Below are positions 21,601 through 31,000 of a stretch of DNA of 64,000 nt, piece by piece. The notes beneath the pieces were generated by a model. That model did not search any database, had not been told where the DNA came from, and saw only the letters and a program-made list of their open reading frames with translations. The stretch is from Parapristionchus giblindavisi (Eukaryota; Nematoda; Chromadorea; Rhabditida; Diplogasteridae), in the NCBI GenBank assembly GCA_943737045.1, contig CALSFV010000205.1, positions 512,001-576,000 on the forward strand, in the 5' to 3' direction. The translations under genes were made by a program, and so were the position numbers. The first letter of the stretch is position 1. The number at the start of each line of letters is the position of its first letter.

Positions 21601-22628
21601 GTTAAACTTCTCCAATTGTGGATCTCGTTTCCAATACAGGCATAACAGTTTCTTCATGCGAGCGGCTCGGTTGCTTACCCGACCAGAGAACAGAATCAAC
21701 TTTTAAAAATCAATGACTGATCAGTTTGACCACAACTTCGTTATCATTATTATACTTGTATTAAATGTTCAATCCCCTCAATTCCGTTACCTCCTTGATC
21801 CTCATTTATATTATCCCTAAAAAATTGTATTTTATCCATTTGCTTAATATTTATTGTTCATACACGTTTACCTTGTGGTAAATAAATATATATATATATG
21901 TATTAATAGCCCAGCAGCGTACCGGCTCCCGATCCCGCCCCGAACGAGTGAGTGATTACGGTAGTCCAAAGAACTCCGGTTGTCGATCGTTAACTAGCTA
22001 TATTATTTTTGCTGACTGTCTTATCATTACAATGCTTTCCCGTTCTCTCACACAGAGGCTTGATATCGTCGCCTCTCTACCGTATGTCATCTACACAACA
22101 CACCACATCATAATTCCTATTCAATCAAACAACTTGTGTTCTTTATCTCATTTCGGGTTTGCTCTCGATTCTCGGGAAATACGATGTAAGCGGTGTGTGT
22201 CTATATTATGATTTGGCGCGGTATTCGTGAAGATGGACAAACTGTTCTTTTTACAAATGTAAGCTTACAAGTTTTGTTAGCGATTTTTAAACCTAGCAAA
22301 TGTAAAGTCTAGCGAGTTTCAAACCTAGCGTGTTTGAGAAATGCTCATTCAACGTTCGTGGTCTTGCAAACGACTGTACAATCAGCATGTCAAGCTTCAT
22401 GAGTACCACCCATGCAGTTGTTTCCCTAATATCACTCACTTGCCTCCCCTGTGTTGCACTGCCTCAGTTTGGTTTGATCTTTGATCTTTGATCTCTTTCA
22501 GCTGCACGGAGGTCGAGCAAGATGAGGCGCTGCGAGAGCTGCGCAGCTACTGCAACGATCCGGAGAAACTGGAGAAGTTTGCCCGTGATCTGGGCTACAC
22601 GTACAGTACAGCAGAATCCCGCCCTTGA
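9619..22628 (+). CDS. DEPDC5/Iml1-like, 3' half, copy 1
   Basis: DEPDC5 is a subunit of GATOR1, the GAP complex that restrains mTORC1. Exons: 9619-9653, 9720-9773, 10107-10180, 10397-10515, 10725-10775, 11074-11161, 11542-11677, 11845-11934, 12101-12204, 12290-12338, 12688-12776, 12867-12983, 22502-22628. A DEP domain ([11 protein letters not shown] ... [15 protein letters not shown]) is followed by the [11 protein letters not shown] strand and C-terminal motifs [34 protein letters not shown] and YYWSWNHML, in the same order as animal DEPDC5. From the ATG at 10107 the frame is open for 347 aa. The 5' two thirds of the gene are absent, and one G seems lost at the 9773 donor compared with other copies, so the first two exons may be out of frame. 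The last intron (9.5 kb) holds U6, LINE and Penelope insertions. The final codons come from a MITE. It may be a pseudogene. Confidence 0.75.
10557..10672. mobile_element. CTCTCCGCTCTGG hairpin MITE
   Basis: Arms ACTCTCCGCTCTGGCAACAC and GTGCCCAGGGCGGAGAGTTT enclose CTCGTAGACAAAGAAAGC, in a DEPDC5 intron. Confidence 0.65.
11375..11490. mobile_element. CTCTCCGCTCTGG hairpin MITE
   Basis: ACTCTCCGCTATGATCACAC faces GCGTTGTCAGAGCTGAGAGT, in a DEPDC5 intron at the position matching the one at 32,930 in copy 2, so this insertion predates the duplication. Confidence 0.65.
13269..13377 (+). ncRNA. U6: U6 spliceosomal snRNA sequence
   Basis: It is near full length: a 5' hairpin GTTCATTCCAAATGAAC, then CATATACTAAAATTGG, the invariant ACAGAGA box, AGC, the internal stem-loop and a terminal T run after GCGTTCCAAA. 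Only the 5' hairpin differs from common metazoan U6. It sits in the last DEPDC5 intron, and LINE sequence begins directly after its T run. It is therefore most simply a retrotransposed U6 fused to a LINE by template switching; a working U6 gene cannot be excluded because no promoter element was identified. Confidence 0.9.
13339..13992 (+). CDS. LINE ORF1 C-terminal part (frame enters from U6)
   Basis: This open frame of 217 codons uses an ATG inside U6, so that ATG is incidental. From about residue 13 the protein is a LINE ORF1 fragment: a first half with charged helices ([15 protein letters not shown]) and a second half very rich in N, P, H, Y and R, typical of nucleic-acid-binding ORF1 tails. 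No CCHC knuckle is seen. It ends in TAA just before the endonuclease ORF. Confidence 0.6.
   Translation: MTRKFVKRSKFFFKDLERSLVLARLPLSDSQDPYQSLFDDYNSVVRISSIIGCPFMPLSVYRMPVSGNDSSFPRLTKVLCPTKKHRDLMLKYASRIKSDPHFRDVYIRASIANPADRRPTPPINRNGRSNRIPNRTRLNSSHSNYSVHTNNFPNRRVQPNYHNQPQSFQYRPIIRPNHSVPFNPYHNHYPTPYMSYQSQYGAPPNFGLPIAPLMSNW
14035..14645 (+). pseudogene. LINE ORF2, APE endonuclease part
   Basis: The fragment encodes most of an APE-type endonuclease: [30 protein letters not shown] and [10 protein letters not shown]. These are the conserved blocks of the LINE nuclease that nicks target DNA. The frame used is that of 14073 onward. It is cut off at the Penelope junction right after the LDLVLSN block. 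Confidence 0.75.
14731..14809 (-). ncRNA. Hammerhead-ribozyme-like motif, Penelope repeat 1
   Basis: On the minus strand GTCTA is followed by CTGAAGA, a GGCCGC arm, later ATGGTGTC (GUC cleavage triplet), TAGAC, the partner GCGGCC and GAAAC with ACCAT. These are the conserved hammerhead core pieces, but in a split, dimer-like order. Activity is not proven. Confidence 0.6.
15307..17958 (-). CDS. Penelope-like GIY-YIG/reverse transcriptase polyprotein
   Basis: The 883-aa ORF begins with a GIY-YIG endonuclease (about residues 30-125): [18 protein letters not shown], then RMSEHRHSF and the [11 protein letters not shown] helix with its catalytic Glu. It is followed by a basic linker (GIRKKRRRK). 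The RT core has [38 protein letters not shown] and FRYIDDLF (YIDD active site). No second nuclease follows, since the protein ends soon after RT at ICHNLLSR. The frame stays open upstream of the first ATG to about 18,130 and encodes a CSKPRCVIC cysteine cluster, so translation may start further 5' or at a non-AUG codon. It appears intact. Confidence 0.85.
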   Translation of the reverse strand: MRLNDHVQSTVTNDLYQTNKDINTSCTAKNVIYLITCKVCGKQYVGQTKRPIKQRMSEHRHSFSHNNLNTFLSNHFKENSHSKESFYIDILDHSIDGKDLTERELYWIKALNTAFPLGLNDQISGFGNISEQIDPLSKRSHPYFNVKPIGLPNNTRGIRKKRRRKPAYKDTSPIADIIQNIENLETRNLYTYGKSLYKHTHKRLIQYTATEEFYKHSFKTRYKIYALVCNTFWSNKSTLKDDKKPKIIMKVHYFGRYMELLKIEKEMNKAYISEELLKYKPSEIIPKISVVYTLEQPISSFLCNYNRFLKTLSREEKDKILKDDCTCANYPEFIDKQLGHICTGNRNIISNHELRNLFEFGTNYRISPNNTLEEVLENIKESIYNVITKLCRKLKLNSSQASNIKQMYHSIFENKLKLKLLNKYTSEQNKSKYTLKDLHKHFIITQVDKAKSNFAFTCKKLYLKFLEKELTTEENNSRTYEPDNSIDYDEIIRRHTRKTNEYKLNQIEDCALPRIYAIPKMHKNPIKARFITGAYNSSLKSISKELQLILKHLKLHFQRYCKQITERTGINYYFSINNTIIVNQRLKTLSNKSAKIFCADFSSLFTNLPHKIVRENIFKLIELMFRNAKKEYINVTGQKTFYSNSPALYSRSYDRNDIKMMLEYVLNNSYAVYAGQIFKQNKGIPQGNNASPQIADMTLSFMEYEYIYENIKQGHTLAQKLSRTFRYIDDLFHCSDKSEDFIAISSLIYHNSLLLEKTNQTDFKTAFLDLDIHIVNGSAITSIYNKTDDYSFKVIRYPHYNSCIPLRIGLNTLHGEILRIYRNSTEYKSFIDRTKQLIITFKNLNYPLFQIHSRIFKTISKNPLISIKYATNKGIICHNLLSR
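19256..19334 (-). ncRNA. Hammerhead-ribozyme-like motif, Penelope repeat 2
   Basis: It looks identical to 14731-14809, in the upstream partial unit. Confidence 0.6.
19832..20655 (-). pseudogene. Truncated Penelope RT (upstream partial unit)
   Basis: It holds the RT C-terminal portion only, from [14 protein letters not shown] to the stop, identical to residues of the full ORF. The GIY-YIG and first RT blocks are missing. The few extra N-terminal residues of the open frame come from LINE DNA read backwards. Confidence 0.8.
20651..21706 (+). pseudogene. LINE ORF2, C-terminal RT part
   Basis: The frame opens at [18 protein letters not shown] (RT catalytic Asp), then [19 protein letters not shown] (YADD active site), the thumb, and the C-terminal Arg-rich tail, ending at RPENRINF. 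It closely resembles the ORF at 26,625-28,367. The first RT blocks (NYRPIS, YGFRKKR) are missing and the start ATG is a junction accident. Confidence 0.85.
21904..22501 (+). other. Remainder of the last DEPDC5 intron
   Basis: It matches the last intron of copy 2 (34,690-35,232) and ends with TTTGATC heptamers before the acceptor at 22,501. The short segment with GGGACAGCAGCGCTAA just before U6 is inverted relative to copy 2. Confidence 0.6.
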
Positions 22629-23105
22629 CAAGGGATCCCCGGGTGTCCCGGGGTGTCCCCTCTGTCCCCTCGATTTTTTACGCTGTGAATAAGGAATATC
22701 AGCTCTTCAAATTGTTGGTGTTGTTTTGCTCCAGATTTGACCGAATTTACCAAGGAAAGTTTGGATTTTTTAAAAGCTTGCCAACTCAACTGTGCTAAGG
22801 AAAAGAAATGCTGGAACGAAGTCACTTTGCGATAGAATTTGCCGAGCGTGCGCGAGTTCTTCAAAATTTTCGCGCGGCATTTGTCAAAAATTGAAAAAAT
22901 TAAAATTTTCAATATTTTTTCTCAGGCTACGTAATTTATAAAATTCCAATCTTTCCGTGATAAATTCGTTCAAACCTGGTGTAAAAGAATGCAATCAATT
23001 TGAAGAGCTGATATTCCTTATTCACGGCGTAAAAAATCGAGGGACAGAGGGGACACCCCGGGACACCCGGGGATCCCATGTCAAGGGCGGGATTCTGCTG
23101 TACTG
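22604..23105. mobile_element. 502-bp Tc1/mariner-like MITE, TSD TA
   Basis: Terminal inverted repeats begin CAGTACAGCAGAATCCCGCC, with TA at 22602-22603 and 23106-23107. The CAGT...AGC ends and the TA duplication fit Tc1/mariner. The uninterrupted site is seen in DEPDC5 copy 2 at 35,333-35,340. It has no transposase. Confidence 0.85.
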
Positions 23106-23386
23106 TAGATTGTAGTTTGTAGTTTGAACTTTGGTCTTTGGTCTTTTACCTGTTATTTTGTAGATTGAACTCGGTAGTATGTATATAGGTTGTAGTTGTA
23201 TAGATTTCATGCATTACGTTGTACAAGTTCATTCCATCTTGTCTCCTTATTTTCCCTTGATGCCATTTCCCCCATACATATATTCAAAATGTAAGCCACT
23301 CAGTTCATATTTTTGTTTGTTATTTTGTTTGTATACCATGCACATGCGAGAGTATTAAGCAGAGATAGTTAACGAGTACGTTTTAT

Positions 23387-25046
23387 GAGAGGAATCGCCA
23401 GAGGTTCGACCACCCCCCGGACATAGAAATTTCGACCCCCTGAAAAATTCAGATTAAGTACTTTGAACGACGCTCTATCGAACTGCGTTAACCGAATTTG
23501 CATATCTGCTCTCATTTTCGAGTAGCTCTCTCACTCCCGCACGCTCTTTCGTGAACAGACAAGGAGAGAAAAAAAGGAGAAGGGAGACTAGCATCTGGCA
23601 ACTACACGAAATGGAGATGTTAGAAAACTCTGAGCGAACAGAGTTGCATTTGAACAACAAAAAACGAGTGTGAGCCCCCCCCCCCCCCTCCCCCAAACCT
23701 TCCTCGCGCTCTCTCTCTCTTCAAGGAATGATGAAGTACAATGTCAAAACTAATGTTAGATAAGATACATTTATTAGAGAAATCAGTCATAATTGAAAAC
23801 AATTAACATTGAAATAACATATTACAAAGACATCCGTTGTATCATGTTGCTATGTTACTATTACTATTACTATGTTTAGTAAATCAATTCATCTCTCACC
23901 TTCCCCCATCCCCATCCACCTCTCTTTTAATAATTTTATTCTTTCACATATTTTTTTGCACTCGTACACTTTGTACATGTTGAAACACCCTTGCGGTGTA
24001 CGATAAATAAATAAATAAAATAAGCAAAATCATTCGAGGCGTCGAGGTAAAGAGGTACCGCTCTAAAAACACCGTGCGGGTTCGAACCCGGGTCCGATCC
24101 AAATCTTTTGCTGATTTTTACAGACGCAGAAAACGTGTTCCAAGGTATTTTTTCGTGCTAATAATGATGAAACAAGTTGTTTTGAGTCATTCTGAGCTGG
24201 AAAACGTTCATTTTATGGCAACACATCGCGCGGAGTTGGGGCGCGCGCATGTAATTTCGATGGCGGAAATCTCGGCTCTAAGAGCAGGTAGGCCTTCACT
24301 TCCAAAAGCATAAATGTTCAAAAACATTATATGAAATATTATATAGATTAATTAACATTACTGAAACGTTTTTTTCACGTGGAAAAGCAAAATATGGTTT
24401 TTTTTTCCAAATTTTTCGGAACTCGGTGATTTTGTGTTTCAAGTATCTATCATATATGGGTATTTTGAGCTCGTAATGTTTTCGGATGTTTTTGAGTCAT
24501 TTAAACAACTTTGCTGCTTCTTGATAAAGGAATAAGCCGTTCTTTCCTTTGACAGGTCCGAGCTCGCGTTACTAAAATCAACGCCATTTTTTTTGCATTT
24601 CTCAAATCCTCTGAAACTTGGGTCATTTTTAGACACATATGGGTGCAACAAAACGCGCATAGAAGAAAAGTGCACTTTTTCCGATTAGGAAAGTTACGTC
24701 ACTTTATCATAGAACCGACCGCCCCGCACCGGCGCATGGTCGACAAATGACGTCATCAAATGGGAAATGTTGCCCAAGATCTCCTCTTTCAATGCTTGTT
24801 TTGGAAAAGTTTCTATCATTATTTTGAACGGAGTTCTGATCATTTTTCTGACGCACACTCGAGCCAAAAATACAGTACCTGCCAACTTTGACCTACCGCT
24901 ACTCGAAAATGAGAGGAGATATGCAAATTTGGCCAACGCAGTTCGATAGAGCATCGTTCAAACTACTTAATCTTAATTTTTCAGGGGGTCGAAATTTCTA
25001 TGTCCGCGGACCCTCAGAAACGGTCGATTTTCTCGCGATTCCTCTC
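23387..25046. mobile_element. 1,660-bp DNA element A, 4-bp TSD TTAT, with tRNA-like box
   Basis: The ends read GAGAGGAATCGC, then CGACCACCCCCCGGACATAG; the right end is the complement with small changes. TTAT is duplicated at 23383-23386 and 25047-25050. Copy 3 near 40,125 shows the empty site. A B-box (GGTTCGAACCC) with an upstream A-box-like GGTAAAGAGGT sits at about 24,030-24,105. C runs near 23,676. The few short ORFs inside resemble nothing known. It shares terminal motifs with element B (42984). Confidence 0.75.
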
Positions 25047-25316
25047 TTATACAGTAATGTGGTGTTCGAAAGTCACGAAAAGATCCGAGAGTGCGCACAA
25101 CGAGGAAAGTATTTGTCACTTCTTTTCGAGACCTTTGAGCACGGAGCATTAATGGTTCAATATTTAGTTCACTTAGAGATTATTATGCAAAGTGCTGATA
25201 GGATAACTACCGTTTTTACTCGGGAACAATTTATTATCTTGAACATGTTGTACCTTTTGTATCGTTTTTTGTTGCATATCGTAAGCCATGTGTGCAATCC
25301 ACTCGAGTTCCTGTGT

Positions 25317-25465
25317 AATAAAGCTGCTTTTGGCCATTATTGATCGGTTTCGTTATTATCGTTTTGGAAGGCGGTTACAGCATCCGCACGTATACTGTAG
25401 TTATTGATCTATGAAGTTTCAATTATTGATTGATTGATTGATTTATTTTCCCAGTCTGTATAACA
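25317..25465 (+). promoter_or_regulatory. Poly(A) signal and trans-splice acceptor before GPN3 copy 2
   Basis: AATAAA at 25317-25322 and TTTTCCCAG ending near 25,454 precede the ATG at 25,466, as in the other copies. Confidence 0.55.
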
Positions 25466-26624
25466 ATGAAGTGTCTCCAAATCGTGATCGGACCTGCTGG
25501 AAGTGGAAAGGTAGATTATGATTCTCGATTTGTACGCCCGTTGTTTTGATGTTTCGCCGTTTGCTTAATTCATTGCGTCTTTGAGAACTTTGATACTTCG
25601 GTTGTCAACATGCTTTAATGCAAACATAATCATAATTTGTTCAGAATCATATTGGTAAATGATATTAATCAATAACTACGTGAATACTGTACCCCTTTTG
25701 TTTATTTGTCTAAATAATCAATCAATAATATGATATTAATCAATCAATAATATTTGCAGTCAACATACTGTTCTGTGATGGCTAATCACTTTGCCGCTCT
25801 TCATCGACCCGTTGAGATCGTCAACCTCGATCCGGCAGCTGAGTCATTCAATTAACCGCCTTCTGTTGGTAAGGTCGAGTGCTTAAATATATACTTATAC
25901 CTAAGCAATAAGTAAGTAGCACATATGCCCAAATTCCAAATGCACAAAATATTTTCCCCAAAATGAGAAATGCAAAAATTAGGAAAAATATAATAATATC
26001 ATATTGGGGGAATTTCTTAGTGGGCATTATGTAGTATCTTTGTTAATCATACCATTATCCGATTTAGTTTATGTTTTAGTGAGTATAATATTGTATCCCT
26101 TTGTAGATATTCGTGATCTGATTTCTGTCGACGACGTTCTCGAAGATGAAGATATCATTATGGGACCCAATGGAGGACTCGTATTCTGTATGGAGTAAGT
26201 GGGACCGGGTATTACGGTATAGGGCGGGTTTTGGATACGGTAGGAGGCGGGAGTTGCTATGGCAAGGTAATGCATTATCAAGATGAAGGAGTGACGATGT
26301 TGACGATGAAGATCATAAATTAATGATTCGAGAATACGCTATGTTTACAATCTTTTGCAACTTTTGATCTTGTAACCGTGAAACGGACTCACCGACTGAT
26401 CATAAGTCTATTACCTTTTTTTTTTGACTATACATTTTGCCATTCACCAGATACGTCTCACAGAACATGGAGTGGATTCGTGATCAGCTCACAGATGGCG
26501 ATGATGCCTACGTCATCGTAGACTGTCCCGGCCAGATCGAGCTGTACTCCCATCTGCCGGTTAGATATTATTGATTGATTGACGGGTTACTGAACTTAAT
26601 GAATACGGTAGCTACCCTGTAAAA

Positions 26625-28367
26625 TTGGATAGATACCAGAAAACCATAGAACGGAAAATAATCGATAGCGAAGATAGCAATAAGTTCTTTCGGTATATGA
26701 AACGCTGCTCTAATAAAGAGAAAGGAGTTGAGGGTCTTAAAGACAAAAATGGTATTCTCATTATGGATGACTTAGGTAAGGCCAACCTGCTTGCAAACGC
26801 ATTCGCAGGAGTGTTCACTGTTGATAATGGTACACTACCCCAACTTTCACAACTCCCAACTTTTGGCAATTATCAAGAACCACTGTTCCTTCGACATGAA
26901 ATATGCGCTCTAATTGAAAAATGGAAGCGCTCTTCCTGTCGTACTCCAGAGAATATAGATCTCTCATTCATTAAGAAAATAGCCGTACCAATAGCTGAAC
27001 CACTAGAAATAATCTTTCGTCATTCCTTTGAAACAGGGGTAGTCCCCTCCCCCTGGCGTCACTCCATTGTTACCCCTGTCAAGAAATCACCACCATATTC
27101 GGACCCGCTAAACTATAGACCGATTTCTATAACCTCTTTCTTCTGTAGAATATTCGAGCGTTTATTGTGTAAATCTATAATAACTCATTGTGAATCGTTA
27201 GAAATATTCCCAGATGAACAATACGGTTTCAGACAGAAAAGATCGCGCGAAATGCAGATGTTAGAAGTACTGGAGCATTGGACTACTTCTATAAGTGAAG
27301 GAAAACCGGTTGATGTAATATATTTTGATTTTGCGAAAGCTTTTGATAGAGTATCTCATTCTAAACTACTAATGAAACTTGGTACTGTTGGATTGTCGGA
27401 AAAGACTGTTAATTGGATATCCGCCTATTTAAGTAATCGATCCTTCCAGGTTAGAGTCCGTGAAAAGCTATCGCATTCACTTAGTGTTACAAGCGGTGTC
27501 CCACAGGGTTCCGTTTTGGGACCACTTCTTTTCCTCATATATACCTCGGAAATTCCTTCCCTAGCCCAACAAAACGGAGTTGTAGCTAGAATGTACGCAG
27601 ATGATATAAAAATTTATCGCTCTTTTGAAGCTGGTGATTCCCCGTTACATCTACAAACAGCAATTGATACCATTGTAAAATGGTCAGATGAATGGCAACT
27701 TCCACTCGCTGCACATAAATGTAATTCGCTGCACCTAGGTAGATCTAACCCTATGCGAAAATACATTATCGGAACATCATCGCTAGAACAGAGGGATTTG
27801 GTTAAGGATCTTGGCTTCCTTATTCAGAAGACCCTAACTTTCTCTACCCACAGCAGGCAAACAGCTGCAAAAGCGAAAACTGCATGCCACATAATCCTAA
27901 GAGCTCTGCGCACCAAAAATGCAACCACCCTAGTAAAAACTTATTCAATATATATAAGGCCCATACTTGAAAGTGCATCTACAGTTTTTAATCCATACCA
28001 AAAAGGTGACAAAAAGATCTTAGAACGAGTACAGAATTATTTCACTAGACGAGTATTCAAGCGCTGTTTTAATGCAGCGTGGGATTCAATGCCGAAAGTT
28101 TCCCTTAGGAATAAACAACTAAATTTAGACACTCTTGAAAAGCGTAGAGAAGAAATAGATATCAAAGCTGCAATGAAATTTATCAGAGGTAAATATAGGA
28201 TCTCAAATGTGAAACCTCACTACTTTCGCCCTTATATCACACATAATGGTCTCAATTTCAACAACCCAGGCTCACGCTTTCACTACAGGCATAATAGCTT
28301 CTTTCCTAGAGCGGCAAGGCTGCTAGTGCAACCGAAAAACCGGATTACCTTCAGTTTCCCTGAGTGA
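26625..28367 (+). CDS. LINE ORF2, linker and reverse transcriptase
   Basis: The 580-aa open frame lacks the endonuclease. RT blocks in order: [65 protein letters not shown] and DLGFLIQKTLTF. It is followed by the C-terminal ARLLVQPKNRITF. The YADD box and the preceding catalytic Asp are intact. The first ATG lies at the insertion junction and is unlikely to be a real start. Without the endonuclease it could not retrotranspose on its own. Confidence 0.85.
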   Translation: MDRYQKTIERKIIDSEDSNKFFRYMKRCSNKEKGVEGLKDKNGILIMDDLGKANLLANAFAGVFTVDNGTLPQLSQLPTFGNYQEPLFLRHEICALIEKWKRSSCRTPENIDLSFIKKIAVPIAEPLEIIFRHSFETGVVPSPWRHSIVTPVKKSPPYSDPLNYRPISITSFFCRIFERLLCKSIITHCESLEIFPDEQYGFRQKRSREMQMLEVLEHWTTSISEGKPVDVIYFDFAKAFDRVSHSKLLMKLGTVGLSEKTVNWISAYLSNRSFQVRVREKLSHSLSVTSGVPQGSVLGPLLFLIYTSEIPSLAQQNGVVARMYADDIKIYRSFEAGDSPLHLQTAIDTIVKWSDEWQLPLAAHKCNSLHLGRSNPMRKYIIGTSSLEQRDLVKDLGFLIQKTLTFSTHSRQTAAKAKTACHIILRALRTKNATTLVKTYSIYIRPILESASTVFNPYQKGDKKILERVQNYFTRRVFKRCFNAAWDSMPKVSLRNKQLNLDTLEKRREEIDIKAAMKFIRGKYRISNVKPHYFRPYITHNGLNFNNPGSRFHYRHNSFFPRAARLLVQPKNRITFSFPE

Positions 28368-28545
28368 AAATTGATTGATGTGATATTCCTATTCCCCATC
28401 GTAATTCTATTTCGACAGTTCTTGTGTTCACCAAAAATCATCTCAACCATTTCTATCTGTTCATCTCATTTATTCACACATTTCATTTTATTTGTTCTTT
28501 TCTGTACCGTGTTTCCTTGAAAACGCATAAATATTATATTATATA
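26629..28545 (+). mobile_element. 5'-truncated LINE in GPN3 copy 2 intron 4
   Basis: The insertion is sense to GPN3 and starts inside the ORF2 linker. It ends after AAACGCATAAATATTATATT. Flanks GTAAAATTGG and ATAAAATGG look like a slightly degraded target duplication. The same 3' tail occurs on the minus strand at 54,127. Confidence 0.8.
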
Positions 28546-28829
28546 AAATGGTCTTTGATTGTGGTGTGGCTATTGTGTTTTTTTTTGTGATTTATTGAAT
28601 TGGTTGGTAGTTGATTGTTTGGTTGATTGATTGATATCCTTCAGGTAATGAAGGACATAGTGACAGCGTTTCGCGCCTGGGACTACAACGTCTGCTCGCT
28701 CTTCATGATTGACTCGCATTTTGTGCTCGAACCGGAAAAGTGAGTGAGGGGATGAGGTTACGGTCATCTGATTGAGGTATACGGTATGACTCAATGGAGA
28801 TATGCCGTAGGGCAGATACGTGAATCGAA

Positions 28830-28945
28830 AGGTTTGTCCACAAACGTGACGTCACAAGCGTAGGCCGAGAATTTTTGGCCAGCGCTTCCGCCTATAATTG
28901 TGACGCCATGTTTGTCGGCAAACCGGTTGTCAACGTTCATGGATA
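28830..28945. mobile_element. GTGACGTCAC-type MITE in GPN3 copy 2 intron 5
   Basis: It sits at the same intron position as 7622-7758 and is closely similar, so the insertion predates the duplication of these two units. Copies 3 and 4 lack it. Confidence 0.6.
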
Positions 28946-30509
28946 GCTATGCTGATCGCGATCGTGGAAGAATTGAACAAAGCACTACCAATTCTTTCCT
29001 CTACATATCAAAGAATCTCTAAAACGCTAATTCACTAGGCTGAAACGTGGTCTGATTGGCCCTTCCATTAGACTTATTTTATTTGGATAAGAAGAAACTT
29101 ATTCTAATGATAGCAGTATCCTGACTTATCCTTACGTAATCTTAGCGATAAGTTGTCTGACTTAACTATCTTAAACTTTAGTTAATGTCTCACTTAATTT
29201 CACTTATACTTTAGTTAACGTCTTAATTTATCTAAGTTAAGCTTAGGTTGAGGCCATACTTAACCTAACTTAAACTTTTATTAAGGTCTTACTTAATCTA
29301 ACTTAGACTTTGGTTAATGTCTTACTTACTTAACGTGCATTAACATCTGTCTTATTCTTATTCTACCCTGATAATCTCTTGCAGACTAATCGCTGGTGCC
29401 CTCACAGCCATGTCATCCATGGTATCACTCGAGACGGCCGCTGTGAATGTACTCACGAAGATCGACCAATTGTCCCATGACGAAAAGAAACATGTCGAGG
29501 TACGGTAAGGGTTACGGTAGCCAATCGATCGATATTGGTTAAAGGTCTCAAAGGTCTAGAGGATACCACAAATTGTGTGTATAATGAGATCAGTGATGAT
29601 GATTGTGGTTATGTGAGACAAAGATTGTATTCGAGTAATGGAGATATTGATTACATGATGAGATGGTTGGGTTGATCTTTGATCTTTGATCTTTGCTCCT
29701 CAGGACATGCTCGACTCGGATTGCCTATCGCTAGTGGACGATGTGCAGGATGATCCGTGGAACGAGAGACACGCCGCTCTGAGTAGGGCCATCGCTACGG
29801 TAAGTGATCCTTAACGGTTCTTAACGTTACTTAGTGGGATTTAGCATGATAAGGTCATAATTCTTACTTAACAAGACTTAGCATGCTAAGGTCATAAGTA
29901 TGGATTAAGGTCCTCGACGACTATTCCATGTTCCGTATGGTGGCCCTCGACAACACAGAAGAGGAGAGCATCGAGGATCTGCTTCTGATGATCGACACTA
30001 CCATACAGTATGTGTATTTATTTGAATTTTTGAATTTCCCGCCATTTTTCTGCTCTTTCAACAGCCTAGTACAAAATTTGACAAGAATCGAAATTGAAGG
30101 GTTACTGTAGATTTATTGATCGATTTGAGGTACGGTGAGGACGCCGAAGTGCACGATCGTATACCCGAAGAAGTCGATCCCGAATAAGATACCGTATGTT
30201 GAGAATGATCGACTACACCACGGCACCGAACTGTGTTATACCACCACACCGCAATGATTCCAGACTGACTACTTTTGCCTTTGTTCGCTAACTGTTGTGA
30301 TCTCCCGGTATTGATTTATTGATTGATTAATTGATTTGTTTGTTGATGTTGTTATGTTTTGATAAACTGATATGATGTGATGGGAAGTTTGGAATTCATG
30401 CAAGCGTGTATTGCAGAGAATGCGCAGTCACGAAAATAATGGCATAAGAAGGGGGGGGGCGAGATAGTGTGTAAAACGAGGAGGTCTTTTTTTCTGACTC
30501 CACCGCAAT

Positions 30510-31000
30510 TTTTGAGCGTGAGGCGAGAGGCGAGAAACTCTTGCAGTATCTGAAAAGAAAATAAATCTTTCAAGCAATAAACTTGAGGAACACAAAATAT
30601 CAACAAGTAAACACCTGAATCAGCAACAAAGATCAAAGATCAAACTGCAATTATGACTCGGCATCTAAGCACAATTTAGGCCTCATTTACGACAGACTTA
30701 TTGATCTGCAAGTGACTATTTACATTTAGTATCACGACTGTTTGACACAATTAAACCTTTTGCACCCGACGCTTTCTCGCTACACAATCTTTAAAAGGTA
30801 TGATAGGTAGATAGTTCATCAGTATCAGTTATTGTTAGGCAGGTTTGGATAATTACATAAAACAACAACCCATACCCCATCAGCGTCCAGGTCATCAATG
30901 CTCAACTTGACGCCACCCTGATGACAAAACCTGCAGAGATCAGAGATCGAAGATCAGATCAAACTACAAAACGAAGGGCATCAAACTACACACAGTACCT
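30510..31000 (-). pseudogene. Inverted DEPDC5 exon segment
   Basis: On the minus strand this carries the exon with GCGTCAAGTTGAGC ... GGACGCTGATGGGG, its acceptor with TTTGATC-type repeats, the following intron, and the first bases of the next exon (CTGCAAGAGTTTCTCGCCTC). It lies just before the direct copy and is the likely scar of the rearrangement that removed part of the DEP exon from copy 2. Confidence 0.7.

Larger units (their letters stand above)
13269..21903 (+). mobile_element. U6-LINE chimera, interrupted by a Penelope-like element
   Basis: A 5'-truncated non-LTR retrotransposon (Jockey/CR1-like by its APE endonuclease and RT motifs) occupies 13378-14639 and 20651-21903. The gap holds the Penelope element at 14634-20656. 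Between the two LINE parts the linker and early RT motifs, present in the LINE at 26,629, are missing, so a deletion accompanied or preceded the Penelope insertion. The 3' end is AT-rich with a short TATA repeat near 21,885. No clear flanking duplication could be assigned. Confidence 0.75.
25466..30187 (+). pseudogene. GPN3: GPN3 copy 2, nonsense mutation in exon 2
   Basis: All nine exons are present with correct lengths: 25466-25510, 25760-25868, 26107-26194, 26451-26559, 28645-28739, 29385-29499, 29704-29799, 29910-30007, 30130-30187. In exon 2 the codon after FN is TAA (25853-25855) instead of TAC, giving a 46-residue product that stops before the GPN loop. Splice sites and later codons are otherwise kept. 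Intron 4 contains a 1.9-kb LINE. Apart from the stop and the following codon the exons are almost identical to copy 1, so inactivation is recent or the exons have been converted. Confidence 0.88.
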
